64,000 bases of DNA. Source: Geomonas subterranea (GTDB lineage Bacteria > Desulfobacterota > Desulfuromonadia > Geobacterales > Geobacteraceae). Shown here one piece after another: positions 47,022 to 55,771 of this stretch; position 1 is the stretch's first letter, and each line of letters opens with the position of its first letter. The DNA lies in NCBI RefSeq assembly GCF_019063845.1, contig NZ_CP077683.1, positions 62,001 to 126,000 of the forward strand, written 5' to 3'. A program made the translations under genes and the position numbers. A model generated the notes under the pieces. That model searched no databases and was not told the origin of the DNA. It was given only the letters and a program-made list of their open reading frames with translations.

Positions 47022-47342
47022 ATGTTTTACGTTGAAAGAGATGGCGAGGGCAAGATCGTCGCCCTGCACAAAAACCCCGACGCGTCGGCCACCGAACAAA
47101 AGTCCCCGATGGACAAGGAGGTGCTCGCCTTCCTGAACGAGTCCGGGGCCTGGGGCGAGGCGCTGGCCTTTTCCGACGCCGCCACCGTGCGCGTCATCGA
47201 GGACCTCGTCGACCTCCTGGTCAGAAAGAACGTGATCAACTTCACCGAACTTCCCGAGCAGGCGCAGCAAAGGATCAAGGCGCGCCAGAGCCTGCGCGAG
47301 AAGATCTCCTCAAACGACCTCCTGGTGCACGACATCATCTGA
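47022..47342 (+). CDS. Small conserved protein of adhesin loci
   Basis: This 106-residue protein (MFYVERDGEGKIVALHKNP...VLAFLNESG...VRVIEDLVDLLVRKNVINFTELPEQAQQRIKARQSLREK) resembles a family often labelled 'tryptophan synthase subunit beta-like' in databases, although it has nothing of that enzyme. It has no signal peptide. It lies divergent from lapB and overlaps the 3' end of lapD by 8 bases in a convergent arrangement. A role in the adhesin pathway is possible by position only. Confidence 0.7.
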   Translation: MFYVERDGEGKIVALHKNPDASATEQKSPMDKEVLAFLNESGAWGEALAFSDAATVRVIEDLVDLLVRKNVINFTELPEQAQQRIKARQSLREKISSNDLLVHDII

Positions 47343-49308
47343 CGGGGTAGGACGAGATGGGGCGGGGCCTGCCGAAGAAGTACCCCTGCATGGCGTCGAG
47401 GTTGAGCTCCTTTAGCATCGCCGCCTGCTCTTCGCTTTCCACCCCCTCGGCCACCACCTTGATGTCGATGCTGTGCGCCACGCTGCAAAGCGAGGCGACG
47501 TAGAACCCGCTGTCCTTCTCCCCGCCAGAAAGCTCCCCGGTGTAGGCCCGGTCGATCTTGACGTACTCCGGGTGCAGCGACTGCAGGTAACCGAGCTTCG
47601 AGAAGCTGCGGCCGTAATGGTCGAGACCGATGCCGTGGCCGCATTCCCGTACCGCGGCGCCGAACTCCCTGATGCGCTGCAGGTGCTGCACCGCGGCGAA
47701 CTCGGAGAACTCGAAGTTCACGTGGGGCGCGCCGCCGGGAAGCGCCTTTAGGAAGGCGTAGAGCCAGCCGCGGAAGGCGTCGTCCTCCAGCGAGGTGGGG
47801 GAGAGGTTGATGGCGATCCGGTCCACCCCCAGGCGGCGGTAGTCGACCTTCAGTGCCTCCTCGATCACCATCCGGTCGATGGAGGAGACCAGCTTCAGCC
47901 GCTCGGCCACCGGCATGAACAGGGCGGCGTCCAGCGCCTCGCCGTTCTCCTGCATGATGCGCGCGAAGAGCTCGAGCTGGAGCACCCTGCGTCCCGCCGC
48001 ATTCTCGACCACCCCCTGCGCGTCCAGCGTGATGCGCCGCTCGTCCAGCGCCCGCACCAGGGCGTCCTTCCAGTGCTGCTGCCCCTGCGGCAGCGTATCC
48101 GTTTCCCCGGTCACCGCCCGCAGCTCCCAGCCGTTGGCCCCTTTTTGCAGCGCCGCGGAGAGCGCGAGGTCCGCCTCGGCCAGAAGCCTCGGCAGCGTGG
48201 TGTTCCCCTGGTAGGTGGCGATCCCCACGTGCCCGATGTTGTCGGTGAGCGCGATCTTCTCCATGGCCACCCGCCCGAGCTGGGCGGCGATCTCGGCGGC
48301 GATGATCCCCCCTTCGGAAGGGGAGGCGTTGGGGAGGAAGATGCCGAAGTCGCCGCCGGTGAGGCGGGAAAGCGCCGTGTCGGCGTAGGCGGCAAGGGAG
48401 CTCGTCAAGAGCGCCGCCACCCGTTTCAGGAGCTCGTCCCCCGCCTGCAGCCCCTTTTTCTGGTTCAGCGCCTCGAGCCCCTGGATCCTCAACAGGAGCA
48501 GCAGCCCGCAGGCGTTCTGGTCCTGCCTCCCCAGGTCCGCGTTCACCTGGCTCTCGAAGAAGCGCCGGTTCCCAAGGAGGGTGACCGGGTCCTGGTAGGC
48601 CCGCTCCTGCAGCCCCTCCGCCCGCGCCGCCTGCTCCTCGAACATCTCCTTCACCTTCACCGTCATCCGGTTCATCGCCTCGACCACACTCTTGAACTCG
48701 CGGGTGCGCGGCAAGGACTCCTGCAGCTGGTACTCCTTGCGGCATAAGGCGTCCGCCTGGCGCTCCACGGCGGCCAGCGGCTTCAAAAGGATCCTGAGCC
48801 CTATCCCCGCCGCGAGGAGCAGGAAGATGGCGCAGGCGGCGAACCAGGCGGTCATGCTGATCACCTCGCTCCAGAGCGTCGCGTAGGCGTAGCCGGGATG
48901 GCTCTTCACCAGGATGGTCCCCCCCTGGTTCCATCCCGCCATGACGTCCGAGGCCGCCTCCGGGGTCTTCACCGGCACCAGCGCCACGAACCACTGCGGC
49001 ACGTCCTCGACCCGGACCGGGAGGGTGCGCTCGATGAGCACCTTGCCGCGCGGGTCGGAGAAGGTGATCCGCTGGTAGTAGCCGCGGTCGAACAGGGCGC
49101 TGATCATCCCCTCCACCACGGTGAGGTCCTTCTGGGCCACGTGGGGCGAGATGGAGAGCGCCAGCGACGTGGCGGTGTCCTGCACGTGGGACTCCAGCTG
49201 GTTGGTCAGGAAGGTCCGGGTGTTGGCGAGCTTCGCGTACCAGGTGCCGGTGAACAGGAGCAAAAAGAGCACGACGGTGAAGATGATGAGCTGCCGGTAC
49301 AGTGTCAT
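47335..49308 (-). CDS. lapD: LapD-type c-di-GMP receptor (degenerate GGDEF/EAL)
   Basis: 657 residues. Two transmembrane helices flank a periplasmic LapD-type domain (MTLYRQLIIFTVVLFLLLFTGTW...LESHVQDTATSLALSISP; a GWNQGG motif near the end). HAMP, a GGDEF-like domain and an EAL-like domain follow. Both catalytic sites are degenerate: GGDF for GGDEF, LELF for EAL, LDHYGRSFS for the DDFGTGYSS loop. This is the pattern of LapD, which binds c-di-GMP and, when bound, sequesters the protease LapG so that the adhesin stays on the cell. It lies 18 bases downstream of lapG. Confidence 0.93.
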   Translation of the reverse strand: MTLYRQLIIFTVVLFLLLFTGTWYAKLANTRTFLTNQLESHVQDTATSLALSISPHVAQKDLTVVEGMISALFDRGYYQRITFSDPRGKVLIERTLPVRVEDVPQWFVALVPVKTPEAASDVMAGWNQGGTILVKSHPGYAYATLWSEVISMTAWFAACAIFLLLAAGIGLRILLKPLAAVERQADALCRKEYQLQESLPRTREFKSVVEAMNRMTVKVKEMFEEQAARAEGLQERAYQDPVTLLGNRRFFESQVNADLGRQDQNACGLLLLLRIQGLEALNQKKGLQAGDELLKRVAALLTSSLAAYADTALSRLTGGDFGIFLPNASPSEGGIIAAEIAAQLGRVAMEKIALTDNIGHVGIATYQGNTTLPRLLAEADLALSAALQKGANGWELRAVTGETDTLPQGQQHWKDALVRALDERRITLDAQGVVENAAGRRVLQLELFARIMQENGEALDAALFMPVAERLKLVSSIDRMVIEEALKVDYRRLGVDRIAINLSPTSLEDDAFRGWLYAFLKALPGGAPHVNFEFSEFAAVQHLQRIREFGAAVRECGHGIGLDHYGRSFSKLGYLQSLHPEYVKIDRAYTGELSGGEKDSGFYVASLCSVAHSIDIKVVAEGVESEEQAAMLKELNLDAMQGYFFGRPRPISSYPVR

Positions 49309-49326
49309 AGGGTTACCCTTTGTCCG

Positions 49327-50007
49327 TCACAGTCTGTTCTCGGACATCTTTTGGAGAAGATCCTGCCAGAGCCGGAGCCGGCTGGACTTGCCGGCGGCCT
49401 TGCCCGCGCCCCTTTGCTTGGCGAGCCACAGCCCGGAACCGTTGAAGCTCAGGATGGGCATCAGGTCGTTGCGCCTGGAGGCGTGATCTATGGAGTCGAC
49501 CAGGTTGTCGAGCACGAGCGGCTCGGCCTCGGGGGTGCCGTAGTAGGTGAGCACCATGTGGTGGATGTTGTAGCGCAGCGCCTTGACGTAGGTGATGCGG
49601 AGCTTCTCGTCCTCCACCCCCATCGCCTTCAGGGTGAAGTACTTGGCGATGGCGAAGTCCTCGCAGTCCCCCGGCCCCTTGGCCAGGAACTCTATGGGGG
49701 TGGCCCAGTAGTCCTCGACCCCCCAGACGTCCCAGTCGTTGTCGAAGCGGAGCCTCTCGTTGAAGAAACGGTTCACCTTCTCGAGCTTGTCGCGGTCGCC
49801 GCGGCTCTTGTCCCGGGCGATGAGCTCCTCCCAGGCGGTCAGGCGGCGCAGGGCCTCCCTGCCGTACTTCCTCTCGGCCGTCTGCAGCACCGAGCGGTCG
49901 ACGCTGAAGTTGCCGGCGGGAAGCACGGTGCCGGCGAGGAGAAGCGCCGCGAGGAAGGCGGTCAGTGACAGCGATGTCAGTCGTTTCAGGTAGATACCCA
50001 CGTTCAT
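49327..50007 (-). CDS. lapG: LapG periplasmic cysteine protease
   Basis: 226 residues. A signal sequence is followed by a transglutaminase-like (DUF920) domain with KGPGDCEDFAIAKYF (Cys115), NIHHMVLTYY (His150) and LVLDNLVDSI (Asp167). The Cys-His and His-Asp spacings (35 and 17) equal those I recall for the Legionella enzyme. LapG cleaves the N-terminal retention module of LapA-type adhesins to release them. The likely substrate is the adhesin at 59241, which has a PAAG site. No strong Shine-Dalgarno before the ATG. Confidence 0.94.
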   Translation of the reverse strand: MNVGIYLKRLTSLSLTAFLAALLLAGTVLPAGNFSVDRSVLQTAERKYGREALRRLTAWEELIARDKSRGDRDKLEKVNRFFNERLRFDNDWDVWGVEDYWATPIEFLAKGPGDCEDFAIAKYFTLKAMGVEDEKLRITYVKALRYNIHHMVLTYYGTPEAEPLVLDNLVDSIDHASRRNDLMPILSFNGSGLWLAKQRGAGKAAGKSSRLRLWQDLLQKMSENRL

Positions 50008-50030
50008 CCCGGCGAAGGTGCCCTTTTTCT

Positions 50031-50076
50031 AAAAAAAAGCCCGGACCGTCCTCAAGGCTGGCGGCGATCCGGGGCT
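50031..50076 (-). terminator. Terminator between lapE and lapG
   Basis: On the minus strand AGCCCCGGA and TCCGGGCT (50068-50076, 50038-50045) pair with one bulge and are followed by eight U (A run 50031-50038). It should partly separate lapE from lapGD. Confidence 0.7.
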
Positions 50077-50104
50077 CTATCATACAGCGCGCTCTCGGGA
50101 TAGT

Positions 50105-51427
50105 CTACGGTGTTCCGGAGGCCGTGGTCACCCTGCCGTTCTGGTCGGGAGCCTGCAGGCCGAGGGTCGGCAGGAGGCGCGACATCCCGTTCATGATCCG
50201 GTACTCGGCGTACTTCTGGTCGTACTGCGCGTTCACGAGGCTCGCCTTGGCGTTGATGAGTTCGGCCTGGGTGTCGAGGAGGTCGAACATGGTCCTTCTC
50301 CCGATGGACCACTGGGCGGCGAAGGCGTCGGCGGTCTGCCCGGCGGCCTTCACGTAATCGTCGAGGTACTTGACCCGCTCCTGCGCCGAGCGGTTGGCCT
50401 CCCAGGAGAGCCGGATCGACTGCACCGTCTGGCGCTTGGTGTTCTCGAGGATCTCCTGCGCCTCGTACACCTCGCTCTGGGTCTGCCCGATGCGCGCCTT
50501 GTTCCAGCCGCCGTTCAGGATGTTGAAGGTGAGGGTGGCGGTGCCCAGGAACTCCTCGCGGTTGCCGGGGAGGTCGTTGTAATCCTTGAGCCAGCGGTAG
50601 TCGAGGGCCACGTCGAGGCTCGGGTAGAGGAGGCTCTTGGCCGCCTCGTGCTGCGCCGTTCTCTCCTGCACACCCTCGCGGGCGGACTTGAGCGCCTTGT
50701 TGCCCGAAACGGCCAGCTCCTCGGCCTCGTCCTTGGTCCTGGGGAGAAGGGGGGCGACCGACTGGGGCTCGGCGAGCTCGCCGGGGAGGTAGCCGATGAC
50801 CGCCTGGTAGTCGGCGAGGCTGTCGGAGAGGTTGGCCTGGGCCGCGGCGAGGTTGCTTTCCGCCAGCGCCACGCGCCCCTTGACCTGCTCGAAGTCCGCC
50901 CGGCGGTCGACGCCCGACTCGCTTCTGAGCTTCACCTGGTCGTGGATGCGCAGGTGGTTGGTGAGGTTCTCCTGGGCCAGCGCCAGGAGCTTCTCGCTTT
51001 TGAGCACGTTCAGGTACACCTTGGAGGCGACCAGCGCGTTGTTCTCGGCGGAGCTTCCGAGCTGGTACTCCTGGGCCCGGGCCCGGGCCTCCTGGCGCTC
51101 AACCTCGCTTTGGGTGCCGAAGAAGCGGAACACGTTCTGGCGCACGCTCACCATCGCCGTGTTGGGGTAGACGGTGCCGAAGGTCGGTTCGTGCTGGCGC
51201 GTCACCCCGGCCGCCAGCGTGAGGTCCATGGTGGGGAGGTAGCCGGCCTTGGCCTGGCGCACTTCCTTCTCCCGCGCAACCTTGTTGTAGTACTGCGCCC
51301 GCACCTCGGGGTTGGACCGAAGCATGTACTGCACCGCGTCCTGGAGCGTCTCCGCCTGGGCGGCGCCGCTCCCCGAGGCTAACAACCCCAATGCCAATAC
51401 TGTCACTAATTTCCTGGTTCGTGGCAT
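50105..51427 (-). CDS. lapE: TolC-family outer-membrane protein (LapE)
   Basis: 440 residues. A signal peptide (MPRTRKLVTVLALGLLASGSGAAQA) and two outer-membrane-efflux repeats are visible: LQDAVQYMLRSNPEVRAQYYNK, GYLPTMDLTLAAGVTRQ, LYPSLDVALDYRW, GRRTMFDLLDTQAELINAKASLVNAQYD. These are TolC/AggA-type landmarks. It completes the type I export channel with LapB and LapC. First gene of a lapE-lapG-lapD row on the minus strand, divergent from the OmpA-like gene. Confidence 0.93.
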   Translation of the reverse strand: MPRTRKLVTVLALGLLASGSGAAQAETLQDAVQYMLRSNPEVRAQYYNKVAREKEVRQAKAGYLPTMDLTLAAGVTRQHEPTFGTVYPNTAMVSVRQNVFRFFGTQSEVERQEARARAQEYQLGSSAENNALVASKVYLNVLKSEKLLALAQENLTNHLRIHDQVKLRSESGVDRRADFEQVKGRVALAESNLAAAQANLSDSLADYQAVIGYLPGELAEPQSVAPLLPRTKDEAEELAVSGNKALKSAREGVQERTAQHEAAKSLLYPSLDVALDYRWLKDYNDLPGNREEFLGTATLTFNILNGGWNKARIGQTQSEVYEAQEILENTKRQTVQSIRLSWEANRSAQERVKYLDDYVKAAGQTADAFAAQWSIGRRTMFDLLDTQAELINAKASLVNAQYDQKYAEYRIMNGMSRLLPTLGLQAPDQNGRVTTASGTP

Positions 51428-51497
51428 AGCATACCTTCCTGTGGTTTCGTATTAGTAATAACAGATTAAAAACTGCCAATATTTACGGGCTTGATAC

Positions 51498-51526
51498 ATT
51501 ATATACCGGATAGTTGCTAATGTCGA
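51498..51526 (-). promoter_or_regulatory. Candidate sigma-70 promoter of lapE
   Basis: On the minus strand TCGACA (-35), 17 bases, TATAAT (-10). It lies 71 bases upstream of the lapE start in an AT-rich gap (51428-51694) that also serves the divergent OmpA-like gene. For the latter, TTGACA near 51621 followed after 16 bases by TAGCTTAAT is a weaker candidate. Confidence 0.5.
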
Positions 51527-51730
51527 CACACATATTATTCGGTCATAATAAATTTGCAAATATTATTTTTTGTGATTAATATATGCGCGGCCCCGAGTCA
51601 AGCATAAAGAATCATATGCCATTTGACACGGCGGGATTTAATAGTAGCTTAATAGTACCGTTTGGCAAGCCTCAGAGAGTAACGCAGTTCTTTAATGCAA
51701 TCTAATACAACTGAAACAGGAGAGGATGAC

Positions 51731-54088
51731 TTGAAACGACATGCATTGATGATGATGGCAATGGCGTTGCTCCTTGCCTCCCGCCCGGGACCGTCGGCCG
51801 CAGCCGACGCGCCGCAAGGGGGGAGTCCGGCGGGCAGCAGGGTGGGGACCTTCTCGATGTCCCCGATCGTGGGCGGGGTTTCCTTTGACGGGGAGCAGCA
51901 CCTGGAGACCGCGCCGCTGTTCGGTGTGCGCGCCGGGTACAACTTCACGAAAAACCTCGAGGCCGAGGCGCTCTTCGACTACGCAAAGACCCGCTCGACC
52001 CTGACCGAAAAGAACACGGACTTCATGCGCTACGGGGCCGACCTCTTGTGGAACTTCAGGCCCGACGAGAAGTTCGTACCCAACCTGGCCGCAGGCTACG
52101 CCGGGACCCAGGTGAAATCGCAGACCAAGGGCGCCTTCGGCCTCGGTGGCGGTTTCAAGTACTTCGTGACCGAGGACATGGCCTGGCGCGGCGACGTGAG
52201 AGGGGTCTTCATCGACAACAAGTTCGACCGCTACGCCATCGAGTACACCACCGGGATCTACATCCCCTTCGGCGTCACCCCGCCGGTCGCGAAACTCCCG
52301 GCCCCACCGCCGCCACCCGAGCCGGTGGCCCGGCCGCTCCCCGCGGTGCAGCCGACCCTGAACCTGACCGTCCCCCCGCCGGCGCCGGCCCCGGTACCTG
52401 TGGCCGCTCCCGAGGTCTCCCTGGCGGCGGCGCCCGCCGCCATCAAGAAGGGGGAGAAATCGGTCCTCACCTGGCAGAGCAAGCGCGCCGACAACTGCGA
52501 CATGCGCCCCGATGTCGGCGAGGTGGCCCCGAGCGGTTCGGTGGTCGTGAGCCCGGCGGCCGACACCATCTACGCCCTGACCTGCAGGGGTAAGGGGGGG
52601 ACCGCTTCGGCCAACGCGGCGGTCATGGTGGCCCAGCCGGTGACCCAGGCGGAGAAGCGCTTCTGCAACCAGCCCGCGGTGCTGATGATCAACTTCGACA
52701 CCGACAAGTGGAACGTGAAGCCGCAGTACCATGCCGAGCTGAAGACGGTGGGGGACTTCCTGAACGAGTTCCCCGAGGCCTACGGCGAGATCTCCGGGCA
52801 CACCGACGGCACCGCCAGCGCCCCGTACAACCAGAGGCTCTCCGAGCGGCGCGCCCAGTCGGTTCGCGACTACATCGTGAAGAACTTCAACATCGATCCC
52901 AAGCGGCTGACCGCCAAGGGGTACGGCAAGACGAAGCCGGTGGCGACCAACAAGACCGCCGTGGGACGCGCGAAGAACCGGCGCATCGAGGCGAACCTCG
53001 TCTGCCAGAAAAACGGTGCCGCCACGGCGCCGGCAGCCCAGACGGTCGCACCCGCAAAGGGCTCGACCAAGGGCGCTGCAGCGAAAAAAGGTGTTCCTGG
53101 AAAAAAGCCGGTAGCCCTGGTGCCAGCGCAAGGTAGCGTCGCCGTTCAAGGTGACGTTCCTCCGGCGCAGCGCCAGGGCGAACCCGAAGCACGTATTTTC
53201 CCGCAGGGAGCCGGTCCGGGTGCGAGCGCATCCGGGTCGGCCCTCCTGCCCGCGGCACAAAGAAAGGGGGAGGAGGTTTCCCGCTACTTCCCCGCCGCCG
53301 CAGCACCCGAACTGAAGGAGGGGGCCGTGCCCCCTCCGCTTCCCGAGGCCAGGCGCGTTCAGGAGCCTCCGGTCGCCTACCGCGACCAGGCCGTGCCGCC
53401 CCCCCCCGTGACCGTGGCGGTCCCGGGAGCGCTCCCCGCCGGGGAACTCTCCCCGCAGGCGGCGCCGCTGGCGGAGGGAGCGCAGCCCGCGCCTTTGCTT
53501 ACGTCCTCCGCGCCGCCACCCCCGCTTCCCGGGGCGCAAAGAATTAAACAGGCAGCCCTGCCTATTCCCGACACCCCCGCCACCTCAGCGCCGACCGCGC
53601 TCCCCTCGACCGCCGCCGCGCCGGCCGTACCTCCCCTGGCTGCCGTACCCGACGCAGTACCCGTCGCCTCCGCGCTCAGAAAGCAGGAGCCCGAAGCTCC
53701 CGCTCCCGATGAAGCGCCCTTCGTCTTGAAGGCGGCGACACCCACCCCCGTGCCCGATGGCAGGATCGCCCTGACCGGCATCACCATCGACAAGGACGGC
53801 CTCAGTCTGTTCACGAGCGGCAAGGTGAACGAGTTCAGCCTGATCACCATGGTGGAGCCCTTCAGCCTGGTTATCGACCTCTACGGAGCGGTGAACGGGA
53901 TCGGCCTTCCCAAGGCGCCGGTGGAGAAATTCGACCTCACCAACGTTCGTTTCAGAGAATTCCCCGACCACCTCCAGATCACCCTCGATGCCGGCCGGGA
54001 GGAAATCATCCCCTACCGCAGTTACAGGACCGACACCGGGTTGAGGATCAACATCAAGCCGAGAAGCAGTCACCACATAGGCCCCTGA
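51731..54088 (+). CDS. OmpA-family outer-membrane protein with C-terminal AMIN-like domain
   Basis: 785 residues from a TTG with GGAGAGG upstream. A signal peptide is followed by an eight-strand-type barrel (VGTFSMSPIVGGVSFDGEQH to YTTGIYIPFGV), a Pro-rich linker, a small Ig-like segment (LTWQSKRADNCDMRPDVG), and an OmpA peptidoglycan-binding domain (FDTDKWNVKPQYHAELKTVGDFL, ISGHTDGTAS, NRRIEANL). A long Pro/Ala-rich region ends in an AMIN-like domain (ITIDKDGLSLFTSGKVNEFSLITMVEPFSLVIDLYG). OmpA-like proteins occur beside BpfA/LapA-type adhesins, but the OmpA-AMIN combination is unusual. First gene of the putative energy-transducing operon. Confidence 0.88.
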   Translation: MKRHALMMMAMALLLASRPGPSAAADAPQGGSPAGSRVGTFSMSPIVGGVSFDGEQHLETAPLFGVRAGYNFTKNLEAEALFDYAKTRSTLTEKNTDFMRYGADLLWNFRPDEKFVPNLAAGYAGTQVKSQTKGAFGLGGGFKYFVTEDMAWRGDVRGVFIDNKFDRYAIEYTTGIYIPFGVTPPVAKLPAPPPPPEPVARPLPAVQPTLNLTVPPPAPAPVPVAAPEVSLAAAPAAIKKGEKSVLTWQSKRADNCDMRPDVGEVAPSGSVVVSPAADTIYALTCRGKGGTASANAAVMVAQPVTQAEKRFCNQPAVLMINFDTDKWNVKPQYHAELKTVGDFLNEFPEAYGEISGHTDGTASAPYNQRLSERRAQSVRDYIVKNFNIDPKRLTAKGYGKTKPVATNKTAVGRAKNRRIEANLVCQKNGAATAPAAQTVAPAKGSTKGAAAKKGVPGKKPVALVPAQGSVAVQGDVPPAQRQGEPEARIFPQGAGPGASASGSALLPAAQRKGEEVSRYFPAAAAPELKEGAVPPPLPEARRVQEPPVAYRDQAVPPPPVTVAVPGALPAGELSPQAAPLAEGAQPAPLLTSSAPPPPLPGAQRIKQAALPIPDTPATSAPTALPSTAAAPAVPPLAAVPDAVPVASALRKQEPEAPAPDEAPFVLKAATPTPVPDGRIALTGITIDKDGLSLFTSGKVNEFSLITMVEPFSLVIDLYGAVNGIGLPKAPVEKFDLTNVRFREFPDHLQITLDAGREEIIPYRSYRTDTGLRINIKPRSSHHIGP

Positions 54089-54165
54089 CCGGCAGCGCAT
54101 GCCGCTTGCGTCGGAGCCCCACGATACGATGCTCTAAGTAGCTCATCCGTAAGGAGGAGTCTGAC

Positions 54166-54696
54166 ATGGACCACGTTATTGCATTGCGATGGAAACTGGC
54201 TGTCGTAGTGACGGGATTGGTGTCTCTACTTGCCGCGCCCGCGGTGCTCGCCGCCGACCCCCCGCCGCAGGAAGCACCCACGGAGCAGGCGAACGATCTC
54301 GGCCTGGAACTGAGGCTGCAGACGGTGAAGAAGGACCTCCTGGTCATGCTCAACTTCGCCGAGCACTTCATCGCCAGCGGCGAGACCAAGACCGCGGCGC
54401 AGCTCCAGGCCCCCCTCGACGACTACCTGCGCAGGCACGCCGACTACCTGGTGACGCAGGCGGTGGACGGCTCCAACATCGAGATGACCCAGCTCTCCGC
54501 CGAGATCGCGCTGGTGAAGACACGCCTTCTGATCGTGCTCAACTACCGCGACGACGCCGGCAGCGTCCTCACCGAGATGAAGCGGCTCTACGCTCCCTAC
54601 CAGAAGATGTCGGTGCAGCTCCAGGGGAAGACCACCACGCTGGACGAGGCCATACGCCAGCTGGACAGCGACCTCGCGCGCATCGCCAGGAAATAA
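54166..54696 (+). CDS. Secreted helical protein of unknown function
   Basis: 176 residues. A signal peptide (LAVVVTGLVSLLAAPAVLA) is followed by an all-helical domain (LGLELRLQTVKKDLLVMLNFAEHFIASGETKTAAQLQAPLDDYLRRHADYL...LDEAIRQLDSDLARIAR). I do not recognise the family. It is predicted to be periplasmic. AAGGAGGAG precedes the ATG. It lies 77 bases after the OmpA-like gene and 19 bases before the ExbB-like gene, so it is part of the same operon. Confidence 0.8.
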   Translation: MDHVIALRWKLAVVVTGLVSLLAAPAVLAADPPPQEAPTEQANDLGLELRLQTVKKDLLVMLNFAEHFIASGETKTAAQLQAPLDDYLRRHADYLVTQAVDGSNIEMTQLSAEIALVKTRLLIVLNYRDDAGSVLTEMKRLYAPYQKMSVQLQGKTTTLDEAIRQLDSDLARIARK

Positions 54697-54715
54697 CCGC
54701 TAAGGAGCATCCGCC

Positions 54716-55291
54716 ATGGACATTCTGGGCCTCATCACCATCAACCCCAACAGCTTCAACATCTGGTCGCTGCGCATCTCGCTCACCCTGACCACCAGCA
54801 TCTTCGTCATCGCCATGATCCTGGCGGTGCGGGCGTTTTTGCACACGAAGGCACTGGACCACAAGCACCTCGACGGCATCAAGGACCAGCACGCCACACC
54901 AGAGGACAGCCTTGCCGAGAGCGTGGCGAAGATGCTCTGGGCCACGAGCCAAAGCGACAACACGACCGGAGCCGCGGCCCCCAAGGAGTTCCTCTACGAC
55001 GCCACCCGCGAGGTGGCGCAGAACAACTTCAACGGCACCTTCGTGAACCGCATCTACATGTTCGCGAACCTCCTCCCCCCCATTGGCCTTTGGGGGACTG
55101 TGGCGGGGATGATCGTGATCTTTCTCTACACCGGGGACCCGGGGAGCGCCATCAACAACGGCGCCATCGGGACGAAGCTCTGGTCCACCTATTTCGCGCT
55201 CATGTACTACGTGCTCCTGCAGGCGATCTGCGTCGTCCTGGATGTGATGGCGAAGCGCTCCATCAACCGCGGCCTGCAGGTGAAGATCTAG
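54716..55291 (+). CDS. MotA/TolQ/ExbB-like proton-channel protein
   Basis: 191 residues with three predicted transmembrane helices: IWSLRISLTLTTSIFVIAMILAV, FANLLPPIGLWGTVAGMIVIFLYTG and ALMYYVLLQAICVVLDVMA. The second contains the family motif resembling LLGLLGTVxGMI, and a cytoplasmic region lies between helices 1 and 2, as in ExbB/TolQ. The next gene is ExbD-like, which strongly supports the call. Such proteins form a pentamer that uses the proton gradient to drive a periplasmic partner. It is shorter than E. coli ExbB (244). Confidence 0.75.
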   Translation: MDILGLITINPNSFNIWSLRISLTLTTSIFVIAMILAVRAFLHTKALDHKHLDGIKDQHATPEDSLAESVAKMLWATSQSDNTTGAAAPKEFLYDATREVAQNNFNGTFVNRIYMFANLLPPIGLWGTVAGMIVIFLYTGDPGSAINNGAIGTKLWSTYFALMYYVLLQAICVVLDVMAKRSINRGLQVKI

Positions 55292-55300
55292 GAGGGGACC

Positions 55301-55771
55301 ATGCGCACGGTGGGAACGTCCCGCAACCAGTGGCTCATCTCGTTTACCGATGTCGCCTTCCTGCTCCTTTTGGTTTTCACCCAGATGGCGCGCATGGACA
55401 CCTCCAGCAGCCAGGTGGCGGAGATGCAGCTCCCCGCCCCGGTGGTGGCGAAGAGTCCCGAACTGGTGGCGATGCAGTCCAACCCCGACTACCACCAGCT
55501 TTTGGTGGAAAAGCACGGCGCGAGGCCCTACCGCCTGGTGCACATCGTGCGGGGGAGGGAGACGGCGAGGACCGATTCCCTTTCCTACGACGAGCTCTGC
55601 GCGGCGCTCAAGGGGCTGCAGGGGGACCGTGACCACCCGCGCCCCGTGGTGGTGCCGCTTCCGGAATCCTACAGCAGCGATCTTTTGTCGGCGGCCGCGG
55701 TGGTGAGCAAGTACTGGAACTCGAACGGCCTCGCGGTGGTGCACACCTCGCGCACCGGGGACAAGCCATGA
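55301..55771 (+). CDS. ExbD/TolR-like protein
   Basis: 156 residues. A short cytoplasmic N-terminus and a single transmembrane helix carry an acidic residue in the right place (WLISFTDVAFLLLLVFTQMA, Asp17), the proton-carrying Asp of ExbD/TolR. A periplasmic domain of about 115 residues follows, longer in its first part than ExbD and not obviously similar. It starts 9 bases after the ExbB-like gene and its stop overlaps the next start (ATGA), as expected of a complex made in fixed ratio. Confidence 0.75.
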   Translation: MRTVGTSRNQWLISFTDVAFLLLLVFTQMARMDTSSSQVAEMQLPAPVVAKSPELVAMQSNPDYHQLLVEKHGARPYRLVHIVRGRETARTDSLSYDELCAALKGLQGDRDHPRPVVVPLPESYSSDLLSAAAVVSKYWNSNGLAVVHTSRTGDKP

